A stretch of DNA of 64,000 bases from Dermacentor variabilis (GCF_050947875.1 NW_027460339.1:37994-101993); one strand, 5' to 3'; shown: positions 35,253 through 48,315, numbered from the stretch's first letter. Notes: generated by a model from the sequence alone, not told the origin. Made by a program: numbers and translations.

Positions 35253-38200
35253 TTCGCGTCTACCAAAAGATGCATGCGCATGCTTAAAACGCGTTTTGGC
35301 ACAAATCCATGTGCGGGTGCTAAAAATAGCAGCATCGGCATGCTTTTCACGTCGTTTGGTAGAAATCCACGCGCGCGTTCTGCCAAAAGCACCATTTGCA
35401 TGCATATCGTGTGGTTTTACAGAAAACTGCGTCCGCGTCTACCAAAAGATGCATGCGCATGCTTAAAACGCGTTTTGGCACAAATCGATGTGCGGGTGCT
35501 AAAAAGAGCAGCATCGGCATGCTTTTCACGTCGTTTGGTAGAAATCCACGCGCGCGTTCTGCCAAAAGCACCATTTGCATGCATATCGTGTGGTTTTGCA
35601 GAAAACTGCGTCCGCGTCTACCAAAAGATGCATGTGCATGCTAAAAACGCGTTTTGGCACAAATCCATGTGCGGGTGCTAAAAAGAGCAGCATCGGCATG
35701 CTTTTCACGTCGTTTGGTAGAAATCCACGCGCGCGTTCTGCCAAAAGCACCATTTGCATGCACATTGTGTGGTTTTGCAGAAAACTGCGTCCGCGTCTAC
35801 CAAAAGATGCATGCGCATGCTTAAAACGCGTTTTGGCACAAATCCATGTGCGGGTGCTAAAAAGAGCAGCATCGGCATGCTTTTCACGTCGTTTGGTAGA
35901 AATCCACGCGCGCGTTCTGCCAAAAGCACCATTTGCATGCATATCGTGTGGTTTTGCAGAAAACTGCGTCCGCGTCTACCAAAAGATGCATGGGCATGCT
36001 TAAAACGCGTTTTGGCACAAATCCATGTGCGGGTGCTAAAAAGAGCAGCATCGGCATGCTTTTCACGTCGTTTGGTAGAAATCCACGCGCGCGTTCTGCC
36101 AAAAGCACCATTTGCATGCATATCGTGTGGTTTTGCAGAAAACTGCGTCCGCGTCTACCAAAAGATGCATGCGCATGCTTAAAACGCGTTTTGGCACAAA
36201 TCCATGTGCGGGTGCTAAAAAGAGCAGCATCGGCATGCTTTTCACGTCGTTTGGTAGAAAACCACGCGCGCGTTCTGCCAAAAGCACCATTTGCATGCAT
36301 ATCGTGTGGTTTTGCAGAAAACTACATCCGCGTCTACCAAAAGATGCATGCGCATGCTTAAAACGCGTTTTGGCACAAATCCATGTGCGGGTGCTAAAAA
36401 GAGCAGCATCGGCATGCTTTTCACGTCGTTTGGTAGAAATCCACGCGCGCGTTCTGCCAAAAGCACCATTTGCATGCATATCGTGTGGTTTTGCAGAAAA
36501 CTGCGTCCGCGTCTACCAAAAGATGCATGCGCATGCTTAAAACGCGTTTTGGCACAAATCCATGTGCGGGTGCTAAAAAGAGCAGCATCGGCATGCTTTT
36601 CACGTCGTTTGGTAGAAATCCACGCGCGCGTTCTGCCAAAAGCACCATTTGCATGCATATCGTGTGGTTTTGCAGAAAACTGCGTCCGCGTCTACCAAAA
36701 GATGCATGCGCATGCTTAAAACGCGTTTTGTCACAAATCCATGTGCGGGTGCTAAAAAGAGCAGCATCGGCATGCTTTTCACGTCGTTTGGTAGAAATCC
36801 GCGCGCGCGTTCTGCCAAAAGCACCATTTGCATGCATATCGTGTGGTTTTGCAGAAAACTGCGTCCGCGTCTACCAAAAGATGCATGCGCATGCTTAAAA
36901 CGCGTTTTGGCACAAATCCATGTGCGGGTGCTAAAAAGAGCAGCATCGGCATGCTTTTCACGTCGTTTGGTAGAAAACCACGCGCGCGTTCTGCCAAAAG
37001 CACCATTTGCATGCATATCGTGTGGTTTTGCAGAAAACTACATCCGCGTCTACCAAAAGATGCATGCGCATGCTTAAAACGCGTTTTGGCACAAATCCAT
37101 GTGCGGGTGCTAAAAAGAGCAGCATCGGCATGCTTTTCACGTCGTTTGGTAGAAATCCACGCGCGCGTTCTGCCAAAAGCACCATTTGCATGCATATCGT
37201 GTGGTTTTGCAGAAAACTGCGTCCGCGTCTACCAAAAGATGCATGCGCATGCTTAAAACGCGTTTTGGCACAAATCCATGTGCGGGTGCTAAAAAGAGCA
37301 GCATCGGCATGCTTTTCACGTCGTTTGGTAGAAATCCAGGCGCGCGTTCTGCCAAAAGCACCATTTGCATGCATATCGTGTGGTTTTGCAGAAAACTGCG
37401 TCCGCGTCTACCAAAAGATGCATGCGCATGCTTAAAACGCGTTTTGGCACAAATCCATGTGCGGGAGCTAAAAAGAGCAGCATCAGCATGCTTTTCACGT
37501 CGTTTGGTAGAAATCCACGCGCGCGTTCTGCCAAAAGCACCATTTGCATGCATATCGTGTGGTTTTGCAGAAAACTGCGTCCGCGTCTACCAAAAGATGC
37601 ATGCGCATGCTTAAAACGCGTTTTGGCACAAATCCATGTGCGGGTGCTAAAAAGAGCAGCATCGGCATGCTTTTCACGTCGTTTGGTAGAAATCCACGCG
37701 CGCGTTCTGCCAAAAGCACCATTTGCATGCATATCGTGTGGTTTTGCAGAAAACTGCGTCCGCGTCTACCAAAAGATGTATGCGCATGCTTAAAACGCGT
37801 TTTGGCACAAATCCATGTGCGGGTGCTAAAAAGAGCAGCATCGGCATGCTTTTCACGTCGTTTGGTAGAAATCCACGAGCGCGTTCTGCCAAAGCACCAT
37901 TTGCATGCATATCGTGTGGTTTTGCAGAAAACTGCGTCCGCGTCTACCAAAAGATGCATGCGCATGCTTAAAACGCGTTTTGGCACAAATCCATGTGCGG
38001 GTGCTAAAAAGAGCAGCATCGGCATGCTTTTCACGTCGTTTGGTAGAAATCCACGCGCGCGTTCTGCCAAAAGCACCATTTGCATGCATATCGTGTGGTT
38101 TTGCAGAAAACTGCGTCCGCGTCTACCAAAAGATGCATGTGCATGCTAAAAACGCGTTTTGGCACAAATCCATGTGCGGGTGCTAAAAAGAGCAGCATCG

Positions 38201-39010
38201 GCATGCTTTTCACGTCGTTTGGTAGAAATCCACGCGCGCGTTCTGCCAAAAGCACCATTTGCATGCACATTGTGTGGTTTTGCAGAAAACTGCGTCCGCG
38301 TCTACCAAAAGATGCATGCGCATGCTTAAAACGTGTTTTGGCACAAATCCATGTGCGGATGCTAAAAAGAGCAGCATCGGCATGCTTTTCACGTCGTTTG
38401 GTAGAAATCCACGCGCGCGTTCTGCCAAAAGCACCATTTGCATGCATATCGTGTGGTTTTGCAGAAAACTGCGTCCGCGTCTACCAAAAGATGCATGCGC
38501 ATGCTTAAAACGTGTTTTGGCACAAATCCATGTGCGGATGCTAAAAAGAGCAGCATCGGCATGCTTTTCACGTCGTTTGGTAGAAATCCACGCGCGCGTT
38601 CTGCCAAAAGCACCATTTGCATGCATATCGTGTGGTTTTGCAGAAAACTGCGTCCGCGTCTACCAAAAGATGCATGCGCATGCTTAAAACGCGTTTTGGC
38701 ACAAATCCATGTGCGGGTGCTAAAAAGAGCAGCATCGGCATGCTTTTCACGTCGTTTGGTAGAAATCCACGCGCGCGTTCTGCCAAAAGCACCATTTGCA
38801 TGCATATCGTGTGGTTTTGCAGAAAACTGCGTCCGCGTCTACCAAAAGATGCATGCGCATGCTTAAAACGCGTTTTGGCACAAATCCATGTGCGGGTGCT
38901 AAAAAGAGCAGCATCGGCATGCTTTTCACGTCGTTTGGTAGAAATCCACGCGCGCGTTCTGCCAAAAGCACCATTTGCATGCATATCGTGTGGTTTTGCA
39001 GAAAACTGCG
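35253..39010. repeat. HOR of about 21 monomers, copy 1 (3,758 bp)
   Basis: Starts at the GCGTTCGCGTC variant (35,251), which recurs at +3,758 bp. Ordered markers are AAAAATAGCAG, AAATCGATGTG, GCATGGGCATGC near 35,990, GAAAACCACG with AAAACTACATCC near 36,260-36,335, GTTTTGTCAC, ATCCGCGCGCGCG, GCGGGAGCT near 37,463 with AGCATCAGC, CCACGAGCGCG near 37,876, and two GTGCGGATGCT monomers. It is 1 bp short of 21 x 179 because of the deletion at 37,891. Confidence 0.83.
37891..37893. other. 1-bp deletion in an A-run
   Basis: TGCCAAAGCACC replaces TGCCAAAAGCACC, next to the private CCACGAGCGCG variant. The same linked pair occurs at 41,276-41,293, so the deletion happened once and was copied with its HOR unit. 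Confidence 0.85.
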
Positions 39011-41830
39011 TTCGCGTCTACCAAAAGATGCATGCGCATGCTTAAAACGCGTTTTGGCACAAATCCATGTGCGGGTGCTAAAAATAGCAGCATCGGCATG
39101 CTTTTCACGTCGTTTGGTAGAAATCCACGCGCGCGTTCTGCCAAAAGCACCATTTGCATGCATATCGTGTGGTTTTGCAGAAAACTGCGTCCGCGTCTAC
39201 CAAAAGATGCATGCGCATGCTTAAAACGCGTTTTGGCACAAATCGATGTGCGGGTGCTAAAAAGAGCAGCATCGGCATGCTTTTCACGTCGTTTGGTAGA
39301 AATCCACGCGCGCGTTCTGCCAAAAGCACCATTTGCATGCATATCGTGTGGTTTTGCAGAAAACTGCGTCCGCGTCTACCAAAAGATGCATGTGCATGCT
39401 AAAAACGCGTTTTGGCACAAATCCATGTGCGGGTGCTAAAAAGAGCAGCATCGGCATGCTTTTCACGTCGTTTGGTAGAAATCCACGCGCGCGTTCTGCC
39501 AAAAGCACCATTTGCATGCACATTGTGTGGTTTTGCAGAAAACTGCGTCCGCGTCTACCAAAAGATGCATGCGCATGCTTAAAACGCGTTTTGGCACAAA
39601 TCCATGTGCGGGTGCTAAAAACAGCAGCATCGGCATGCTTTTCACGTCGTTTGGTAGAAATCCACGCGCGCGTTCTGCCAAAAGCACCATTTGCATGCAT
39701 ATCGTGTGGTTTTGCAGAAAACTGCGTCCGCATCTACAAAAAGATGCATGCGCATGCTTAAAACGCGTTTTGGCACAAATCCATGTGCGGGTGCTAAAAA
39801 GAGCAGCATCGGCATGCTTTTCACGTCGTTTGGTAGAAATCCACGCGCGCGTTCTGCCAAAAGCACCATTTGCATGCATATCGTGTGGTTTTGCAGAAAA
39901 CTGCGTCCGCGTCTACCAAAAGATGCATGGGCATGCTTAAAACGCGTTTTGGCACAAATCCATGTGCGGGTGCTAAAAAGAGCAGCATCGGCATGCTTTT
40001 CACGTCGTTTGGTAGAAATCCACGCGCGCGTTCTGCCAAAAGCACCATTTGCATGCATATCGTGTGGTTTTGCAGAAAACTGCGTCCGCGTCTACCAAAA
40101 GATGCATGCGCATGCTTAAAACGCGTTTTGGCACAAATCCATGTGCGGGTGCTAAAAAGAGCAGCATCGGCATGCTTTTCACGTCGTTTGGTAGAAAACC
40201 ACGCGCGCGTTCTGCCAAAAGCACCATTTGCATGCATATCGTGTGGTTTTGCAGAAAACTACATCCGCGTCTACCAAAAGATGCATGCGCATGCTTAAAA
40301 CGCGTTTTGGCACAAATCCATGTGCGGGTGCTAAAAAGAGCAGCATCGGCATGCTTTTCACGTCGTTTGGTAGAAATCCACGCGCGCGTTCTGCCAAAAG
40401 CACCATTTGCATGCATATCGTGTGGTTTTGCAGAAAACTGCGTCCGCGTCTACCAAAAGATGCATGCGCATGCTTAAAACGCGTTTTGGCACAAATCCAT
40501 GTGCGGGTGCTAAAAAGAGCAGCATCGGCATGCTTTTCACGTCGTTTGGTAGAAATCCACGCGCGCGTTCTGCCAAAAGCACCATTTGCATGCATATCGT
40601 GTGGTTTTGCAGAAAACTGCGTCCGCGTCTACCAAAAGATGCATGCGCATGCTTAAAACGCGTTTTGTCACAAATCCATGTGCGGGTGCTAAAAAGAGCA
40701 GCATCGGCATGCTTTTCACGTCGTTTGGAAGAAATCCGCGCGCGCGTTCTGCCAAAAGCACCATTTGCATGCATATCGTGTGGTTTTGCAGAAAACTGCG
40801 TCCGCGTCTACCAAAAGATGCATGCGCATGCTTAAAACGCGTTTTGGCACAAATCCATGTGCGGGAGCTAAAAAGAGCAGCATCAGCATGCTTTTCACGT
40901 CGTTTGGTAGAAATCCACGCGCGCGTTCTGCCAAAAGCACCATTTGCATGCATATCGTGTGGTTTTGCAGAAAACTGCGTCCGCGTCTACCAAAAGATGC
41001 ATGCGCATGCTTAAAACGCGTTTTGGCACAAATCCATGTGCGGGTGCTAAAAAGAGCAGCATCGGCATGCTTTTCACGTCGTTTGGTAGAAATCCACGCG
41101 CGCGTTCTGCCAAAAGCACCATTTGCATGCATATCGTGTGGTTTTGCAGAAAACTGCGTCCGCGTCTACCAAAAGATGCATGCGCATGCTTAAAACGCGT
41201 TTTGGCACAAATCCATGTGCGGGTGCTAAAAAGAGCAGCATCGGCATGCTTTTCACGTCGTTTGGTAGAAATCCACGAGCGCGTTCTGCCAAAGCACCAT
41301 TGCATGCATATCGTGTGGTTTTGCAGAAAACTGCGTCCGCGTCTACCAAAAGATGCATGCGCATGCTTAAAACGCGTTTTGGCACAAATCCATGTGCGGG
41401 TGCTAAAAAGAGCAGCATCGGCATGCTTTTCACGTCGTTTGGTAGAAATCCACGCGCGCGTTCTGCCAAAAGCACCATTTGCATGCATATCGTGTGGTTT
41501 TGCAGAAAACTGCGTCCGCGTCTACCAAAAGATGCATGTGCATGCTAAAAACGCGTTTTGGCACAAATCCATGTGCGGGTGCTAAAAAGAGCAGCATCGG
41601 CATGCTTTTCACGTCGTTTGGTAGAAATCCACGCGCGCGTTCTGCCAAAAGCACCATTTGCATGCACATTGTGTGGTTTTGCAGAAAACTGCGTCCGCGT
41701 CTACCAAAAGATGCATGCGCATGCTTAAAACGTGTTTTGGCACAAATCCATGTGCGGATGCTAAAAAGAGCAGCATCGGCATGCTTTTCACGTCGTTTGG
41801 TAGAAATCCACGCGCGCGTTCTGCCAAAAG
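39011..41830. repeat. HOR of about 21 monomers, copy 2 (incomplete)
   Basis: Follows copy 1 in order but with changed spacing. The offset is 3,758 bp up to about 39.5 kb, then 3,937 bp from the GCATGGGCATGC monomer near 39,927 (one extra monomer), then 3,400 bp from the GCGGGAGCT monomer near 40,863 (three monomers lost). It ends within the family after a single GTGCGGATGCT monomer, where copy 1 has two. Confidence 0.8.
41291..41301. other. Two 1-bp deletions in one monomer
   Basis: TGCCAAAGCACC carries the deletion inherited with the HOR, and CACCATTGC (for CACCATTTGC) is a second, private deletion. Distances to copy 1 drop from 3,400 to 3,399 bp across this point, which confirms the order of events. 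Confidence 0.83.
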
Positions 41831-42800
41831 CACCGTTTGCATGCATATCGTGTGGATTTGCAGAAAACTGCGTCCGCGTCTACCAAAAGATGCATGCGCA
41901 TGCTTAAAACGCGTTTTGGCACAAATCCATGTGCGGGTGCTAAAAAGAGCAGCATCGGCATGCTTTTCACGTCGTTTGGTAGAAATCCACGCGCGCGTTC
42001 TGCCAAAAGCACCATTTGCATGCATATCGTGTGGTTTTGCAGAAAACTGCGTCCGCGTCTACCAAAAGATGCATGCGCATGCTTAAAACGCGTTTTGGCA
42101 CAAATCCATGTGCGGGTGCTAAAAAGAGCAGCATCGGCATGCTTTTCACGTCGTTTGGTAGAAAACCACGCGCGCGTTCTGCCAAAAGCACCATTTGCAT
42201 GCATATCGTGTGGTTTTGCAGAAAACTACATCCGCGTCTACCAAAAGATGCATGCGCATGCTTAAAACGCGTTTTGGCACAAATCCATGTGCGGGTGCTA
42301 AAAAGAGCAGCATCGGCATGCTTTTCACGTCGTTTGGTAGAAATCCACGCGCGCGTTCTGCCAAAAGCACCATTTGCGTGCATATCGTGTGGTTTTGCAG
42401 AAAACTACATCCGCGTCTACCAAAAGATGCATGCGCATGCTTAAAACGCGTTTTGGCACAAATCCATGTGCGGGTGCTAAAAAGAGCAGCATCAGCATGC
42501 TTTTCACGTCGTTTGGTAGAAATCCACGCGCGCGTTCTGCCAAAAGCACCATTTGCATGCATATCGTGTGATTTTGCAGAAAACTGCGTCCGCATCTACC
42601 AAAAGATGCATGCGCATGCTTAAAACGCGTTTTGGCACAAATCCATGTGCGGGTGCTAAAAAGAGCAGCATCGGCATGCTTTTCACGTCGTTTGGTAGAA
42701 ATCCACGCGCGCGTTCTGCCAAAAGCACCATTTGCATGCATATCGTGTGGTTTTGCAGAAAACTGCGTCCGCGTCTACCAAAAGATGCATGCGCATGCTT
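41831..42800. repeat. Family A monomers with tandem ACTACATCC variants
   Basis: About five monomers. AAAACTACATCC occurs in two adjacent monomers (near 42,227 and 42,406, 179 bp apart), the second with GCGTGCATATCG. Elsewhere this variant is one per HOR unit, so a single-monomer duplication is likely. GTGTGATTTTGC appears near 42,568 and links this stretch to the next block. Confidence 0.7.
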
Positions 42801-43763
42801 AAAACGCGTTTTGGCACAAATCCATGTGCGGGTGCTAAAAATAGCAGCATCGGCATGCTTTTCACGTCGTTTGGTAGAAATCCACTCGCGGATTCTGCCA
42901 AAAGCACCATTTGCATACATATCGTGTGGTTTTGCAGAAAACTGCGTCCGCGTCTACCAAAAGATGCATGCGCATGCTTAAAACGCGTTTTGGCACAAAT
43001 CCATGTGCGGGTGCTAAAAAGAGCAGCATCGGCATGCTTTTCACGTCGTTTGGTAGAAATCCACGCGCGCGTTCTGCCAAAAGCACCATTTGCATGCATA
43101 TCGTGTGGTATTGCAGAAAACTGCGTCCGCATCTACCAAAAGATGCATGTGCATGCTAAAAACGCGTTTTGGCACAAATCCATGTGCGGGTGCTAAAAAC
43201 AGCAGCATCGGCATGCTTTTCACGTCGTTTGGTAGAAATCCACGCGCGCGTTCTGCCAAAAGCACCATTTGCATGCATATCGTGTGGTTTTGCAGAAAAC
43301 TGCGTCCGCGTCTACCAAAAGATGCATGCGCATGCTTAAAACGCGTTTTGTCACAAATCCATGTGCGGGTGCTAAAAAGAGCAGCATCGGCATGCTTTTC
43401 ACGTCGTTTGGTAGAAATCCACGCGCGCGTTCTGCCAAAAGCACCATTTGCATGCACATCGTGTGATTTTGCAGAAAACTGCGTCCGCGTCTACCAAAAG
43501 ATGCATGCGCATGCTTAAAACGCGTTCTGGCACAAATCCATGTGCGGGTGCTAAAAAGAGCAGCATCGGCATGCTTTTCACGTCGTTTGGTAGAAATCCA
43601 CGCGAAAGTTCTGCCAAAAGCACCATTTGCATGCATATCGTGTGGTTTTGCAGAAAACTGCGTCCGCGTCTACCAAAAGATGCATGCGCATGCTTAAAAC
43701 GCGTTTTGGCACAAATCCATGTGCGGGTGCTAAAAAGAGCAGCATCGGCATGCTTTTCACGTC
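42801..43763. repeat. 15-monomer-spaced HOR segment, copy 1
   Basis: Matches 45,486-46,448 at exactly +2,685 bp (15 x 179). Shared markers are AAAAATAGCAG, CCACTCGCGGATTC, TTGCATACATATCG, GTGGTATTGCAG, GTTTTGTCAC, GTGTGATTTTGC, GCGTTCTGGCAC and CACGCGAAAGTTC. Differences are few, for example AAAAACAGCAG here against AAAAAGAGCAG in copy 2. Confidence 0.87.
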
Positions 43764-45485
43764 GTTTGGTAGAAATCCACGCGCGCGTTCTGCCAAAAGC
43801 ACCATTTGCATGCATATCGTGTGGTTTTGCAGAAAACTGCGTCCGCGTCTACCAAAAGCTGCATGCGCATGCTTAAAACGCGTTTTGGCACAAATCCATG
43901 TGCGGGTGCTAAAAAGAGCAGCATCGGCATGCTTTTCACGTCGTTAGGTAGAAATCCACGCGCGCGTTCTGCCAAAAGCACCATTTGCATGCACATTGTG
44001 TGGTTTTGCAGAAAACTGCGTCCGCGTCTACCAAAAGATGCATGCGCATGCTTAAAACGCGTTTTGGCACAAATCCATGTGCGGGTGCTAAAAAGAGCAG
44101 CATCGGCATGCTTTTCACGTCGTTTGGTAGAAATCCATGCGCGCGTTCTGCCAAAAGCACCATTTGCATGCATATCGTGTGGTTTTGCAGAAAACTGCGT
44201 CCGCGTCTACCAAAAGATGCATGTGCATGCTAAAAACGCGTTTTGGCACAAATCCACGTGCGGGTGCTAAAAAGAGCAGCATCGGCATGCTTTTCACGTC
44301 GTTTGGTAGAAATCCACGCGCGCGTTCTGCCAAAAGCACCATTTGCATGCACATCGTGTGGTTTTGCAGAAAACTGCGTCCGCGTCTACCAAAAGATGCA
44401 TGCGCATGCTTAAAACGCGTTCTGGCACAAATCCATGTGCGGGTGCTAAAAAGAGCAGCATCGGCATGCTTTTCACGTCGTTTGGTAGAAATCCACGCGC
44501 GCGTTCTGCCAAAAGCACCATTTGCATGCATATCGTGTGGTTTTGCAGAAAACTGCGTCCGCGTCTACCAAAAGATGCATGTGCATGCTAAAAACGTGTT
44601 TTGGCACAAATCCATGTGCGGGTGCTAAAAAGAGCAGCATCGGCATGCTTTTCACGTCGTTTGGTAGAAATCCACGCGCGCGTTCTGCCAAAAGCACCAT
44701 TTGCATGCATATCGTGTGGTTTTGCAGAAAACTGCGTCCGCGTCTACCAAAAGATGCATGCGCATGCTTAAAACGCGTTTTGGCACAAATCCATGTGCGG
44801 GTGCTAAAAAGAGCAGCATCGGCATGCTTTTCACGTCGTTTGGTAGAAATCCACGCGCGCGTTCTGCCAAAAGCACCATTTGCATGCACAATGTGTGGTT
44901 TTGCAGAAAACTGCGTCCGCGTCTACCAAAAGATGCATGCGCATGCTTAAAACGCGTTTTGGCACAAATCCATGTGCGGGTGCTAAAAAGAGCAGCATCG
45001 GCATGCTTTTCACGTCGTTTGGTAGAAATCCAGGCGCGCGTTTTGCCAAAAGCACCATTTGCATGCACATCGTGTGGTTTTGCAGAAAACTGCGTCCGCG
45101 TCTACCAAAAGATGCATGCGCATGCTTAAAACGCGTTTTGGCACAAATCCTTGTGCGGGTGCTAAAAAGAGCAGCATCGGCATGCTTTTCACGTCGTTTG
45201 GTAGAAATCCACGCGCGCGTTCTGCCAAAAGCACCATTTGCATGCATATCGTGTGGTTTTGCAGAAAACGGCGTCCGCGTCTACCAAAAGATGCATGCGC
45301 ATGCTTAAAACGCGTTTTGGCACAAATCCATGTGCGGGTGCTAAAAAGAGCAGCATCGGCATGCTTTTCACGTCGTTTGGTAGAAATCCACGCGCGCGTT
45401 CTGCCAAAAGCACCATTTGCATGCATATCGTGTGGTTTTGCAGAAAACTGCGTCCGCGTCTACCAAAAGATGCATGTGCATGCTA
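43764..45485. repeat. Family A monomers between the 15-mer copies
   Basis: About ten monomers, several with TGTGCATGCTAAAAACG. Markers are AAAAGCTGCATG, CGTTAGGTAG, GCATGCACATTGTG, ATCCATGCGCGCG, GTTCTGGCAC, GCACAATGTGTGG, ATCCAGGCGCGCGTTTTGCC and AATCCTTGTG. The last group (44.65-45.2 kb) recurs at +2,506 bp (14 monomers) at 47.16-47.7 kb, beside the A/B junction. Confidence 0.75.
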
Positions 45486-46448
45486 AAAACGCGTTTTGGC
45501 ACAAATCCATGTGCGGGTGCTAAAAATAGCAGCATCGGCATGCTTTTCACGTCGTTTGGTAGAAATCCACTCGCGGATTCTGCCAAAAGCACCATTTGCA
45601 TACATATCGTGTGGTTTTGCAGAAAACTGCGTCCGCGTCTACCAAAAGATGCATGCGCATGCTTAAAACGCGTTTTGGCACAAATCCATGTGCGGGTGCT
45701 AAAAAGAGCAGCATCGGCATGCTTTTCACGTCGTTTGGTAGAAATCCACGCGCGCGTTCTGCCAAAAGCACCATTTGCATGCATATCGTGTGGTATTGCA
45801 GAAAACTGCGTCCGCGTCTACCAAAAGATGCATGTGCATGCTAAAAACGCGTTTTGGCACAAATCCATGTGCGGGTGCTAAAAAGAGCAGCATCGGCATG
45901 CTTTTCACGTCGTTTGGTAGAAATCCACGCGCGCGTTCTGCCAATAGCACCATTTGCATGCATATCGTGTGGTTTTGCAGAAAACTGCGTCCGCGTCTAC
46001 CAAAAGATGCATGCGCATGCTTAAAACGCGTTTTGTCACAAATCCATGTGCGGGTGCTAAAAAGAGCAGCATCGGCATGCTTTTCACGTCGTTTGGTAGA
46101 AATCCACGCGCGCGTTCTGCCAAAAGCACCATTTGCATGCACATCGTGTGATTTTGCAGAAAACTGCGTCCGCGTCTACCAAAAGATGCATGCGCATGCT
46201 TAAAACGCGTTCTGGCACAAATCCATGTGCGGGTGCTAAAAAGAGCAGCATCGGCATGCTTTTCACGTCGTTTGGTAGAAATCCACGCGAAAGTTCTGCC
46301 AAAAGCACCATTTGCATGCATATCGTGTGGTTTTGCAGAAAACTGCGTCCGCGTCTACCAAAAGATGCATGCGCATGCTTAAAACGCGTTTTGGCACAAA
46401 TCCATGTGCGGGTGCTAAAAAGAGCAGCATCGGCATGCTTTTCACGTC
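45486..46448. repeat. 15-monomer-spaced HOR segment, copy 2
   Basis: Second copy of 42,801-43,763, about 5.4 monomers long. It ends just before the mosaic zone: at 46,449 CGTTTTGTAG replaces CGTTTGGTAG. The truncation suggests the A/B exchange zone cut into this HOR unit. Confidence 0.85.
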
Positions 46449-46645
46449 GTTTTGTAGAAATCCACGCGCGCGTTCTGCCAAAAGCACCATTTGCATGCAT
46501 ATCGTGTGGTTTTCCAGAAAACTGCGTCCGCGTCTACCAAAAGCTGCATGCGCATGCTTAAAACGCGTTTTGGCACAAATCCATGTGCGGGTGCTAAAAA
46601 GAGCAGCATCGGCATGCTTTTCACGTCGTTTGGTAGAAATCCACG

Positions 46646-46762
46646 TGCGCGTTCTGCCAAAAGCACCATTTGCATGCATATCTTGTGGTTTTGTAGAAAA
46701 CAACGTCCGCGTCAACCAAAAGATGCATGAGCATGCTTAAGAAGTGGTTTGGCACAAATCTA
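46646..46762. repeat. B-type patch inside family A
   Basis: From CCACGTGCGCG (46,641) through ATATCTTGTGG, GTAGAAAACAACG and TTAAGAAGTGG the bases are B-type. They return to A at TATGTGCGGG, first diagnostic A base about 46,765. The patch is less than one monomer long, in register and without length change, as expected from gene conversion or two nearby crossovers. The next monomer keeps the B state CACGTG inside an otherwise A sequence. Confidence 0.82.
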
Positions 46763-47755
46763 TGTGCGGGTGCTAAAAAGAGTAGCATCGGCATGTTTTT
46801 CACGTCGTTTGGTAGAAATCCACGTGCGCGTTCTGCCAAAAGCACCATTTGCATGCATATCGTGTGGTTTTGCAGAAAACTGCGTCCGCGTCTACCGAAA
46901 GATGCATGTGCATGCTTAAAACGCGTTTTGGCACAAATCCTTGTGCGGGTGCGAAAAAGAGCAGCATCGGCATGCTTTTCACGTCGTTTGGTAGAAATCC
47001 ACGCGCGCGTTCTGCCAAAAGCACCATTTGCATGCATATCGTGTGGTTTTGCAGAAAACTGCGTCCGCGTCTACCAAAAGATGCATGCGCATGCTTAAAA
47101 CGCGTTTTGGCACAAATCCATGTGCGGGTGCTAAAAAGAGCAGCATCGGCATGCTTTTCACGTCGTTTGGTAGAAATCCATGCGCGCGTTCTGCCAAAAG
47201 CACCATTTGCATGCATATCGTGTGGTTTTGCAGAAAACTGCGTCCGCGTCTACCAAAAGATGCATGCGCATGCTTAAAACGCGTTTTGGCACAAATCCAT
47301 GTGCGGGTGCTAAAAAGAGCAGCATCGGCATGCTTTTCACGTCGTTTGGTAGAAATCCACGCGCGCGTTCTGCCAAAAGCACCATTTGCATGCACAATGT
47401 GTGGTTTTGCAGAAAACTGCGTCCGCGTCTACCAAAAGATGCATGCGCATGCTTAAAACGCGTTTTGGCACAAATCCATGTGCGGGTGCTAAAAAGAGCA
47501 GCATCGGCATGCTTTTCACGTCGTTTGGTAGAAATCCAGGCGCGCGTTTTGCCAAAAGCACCATTTGCATGCACATCGTGTGGTTTTGCAGAAAACTGCG
47601 TCCGAGTCTACCAAAAGATGCATGCGCATGCTTAAAACGCGTTTTGGCACAAATCCTTGTGCGGGTGCTAAAAAGAGCATCATCGGCATGCTTTTCACGT
47701 CGTTTGGTAGAAATCCACGCGCGCGTTCTGCCAAAAGCACCATTTGCATGCATAT
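46763..47755. repeat. A-type monomers bordering the B domain
   Basis: The last 5.5 or so A monomers. They begin with the mosaic AAGAGTAGCATCGGCATG with TTTTTCACG and CACGTG, which recurs at 61.08 kb in the B domain. The final monomer is A up to CCACGCGCGCG (47,718) and B from ATCTTGTGG (47,756), so the main junction lies inside sub-repeat 2. The GTCCGAGTCTACC variant near 47,603 recurs at 50,463. Confidence 0.83.
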
Positions 47756-48315
47756 CTTGTGGTTTTGCAGAAAACAACGTCCGCGTCTATAAAAAGATGC
47801 ATGTTCATGCTTAACAAGTGGTTTGGCACAAATCCATGCGCGGGTGCTAAAAAGAGCTGCATGGGCGTGCTTAGCACGTCGTTTGGTTGAAATCCACGTG
47901 CGCGTTCTGCCAAAAGCACCATTTGCATGCATATCTTGTCGTTTTGCAGAAAACAACGTCCGCGTTTACCAAAAGATGCATGTGCATGCTTAACAAGTGG
48001 TTTGGCACAAATCCATGCGCGGGTGCTAAAAAGAGCAGAATGGGCGTGCTTAGCACGTCGTTTGGTAGAAATCCACGTGCGCGTTCTGCCAAAAGCACCA
48101 TTTGCATGCAAATCTTGTGGTTTTGCAGAAAACAACGTCCGCGTCTACCAAAACATGCATGTGCATGCTTAACAAGTGGTTTGGCACAAATCCACTTGTA
48201 GGTGCTAAAAAGAGCAGCATGGGTGAGCTTAGCACGTCGTTTGGTAGAAATCCACGTGCGCGTTCTGCCAAAAGCACCATTTGCATGCATATCTTGTGGT
48301 TTTGCGGAAAACAAC

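Larger units (their letters stand above)
1..47755. repeat. Satellite family A domain
   Basis: About 267 monomers of family A. Diagnostic states are CATGCGCATGC, TTAAAACGCG, CATCGGCATGCTTTTCACG, CCACGCGCGCG, ATATCGTGTGG and AAAACTGCGTCC. The right limit is set by the last A state (CCACGCGCG near 47,718) and the first lasting B state (ATCTTGTGG near 47,756). One B-type patch at about 46,646-46,762 breaks the domain near its edge. Inside the domain, variants recur at exact multiples of 179 bp, showing several local higher-order repeats that are annotated separately. The basis is direct reading of diagnostic bases; the domain presumably continues to the left of the window. Confidence 0.93.
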
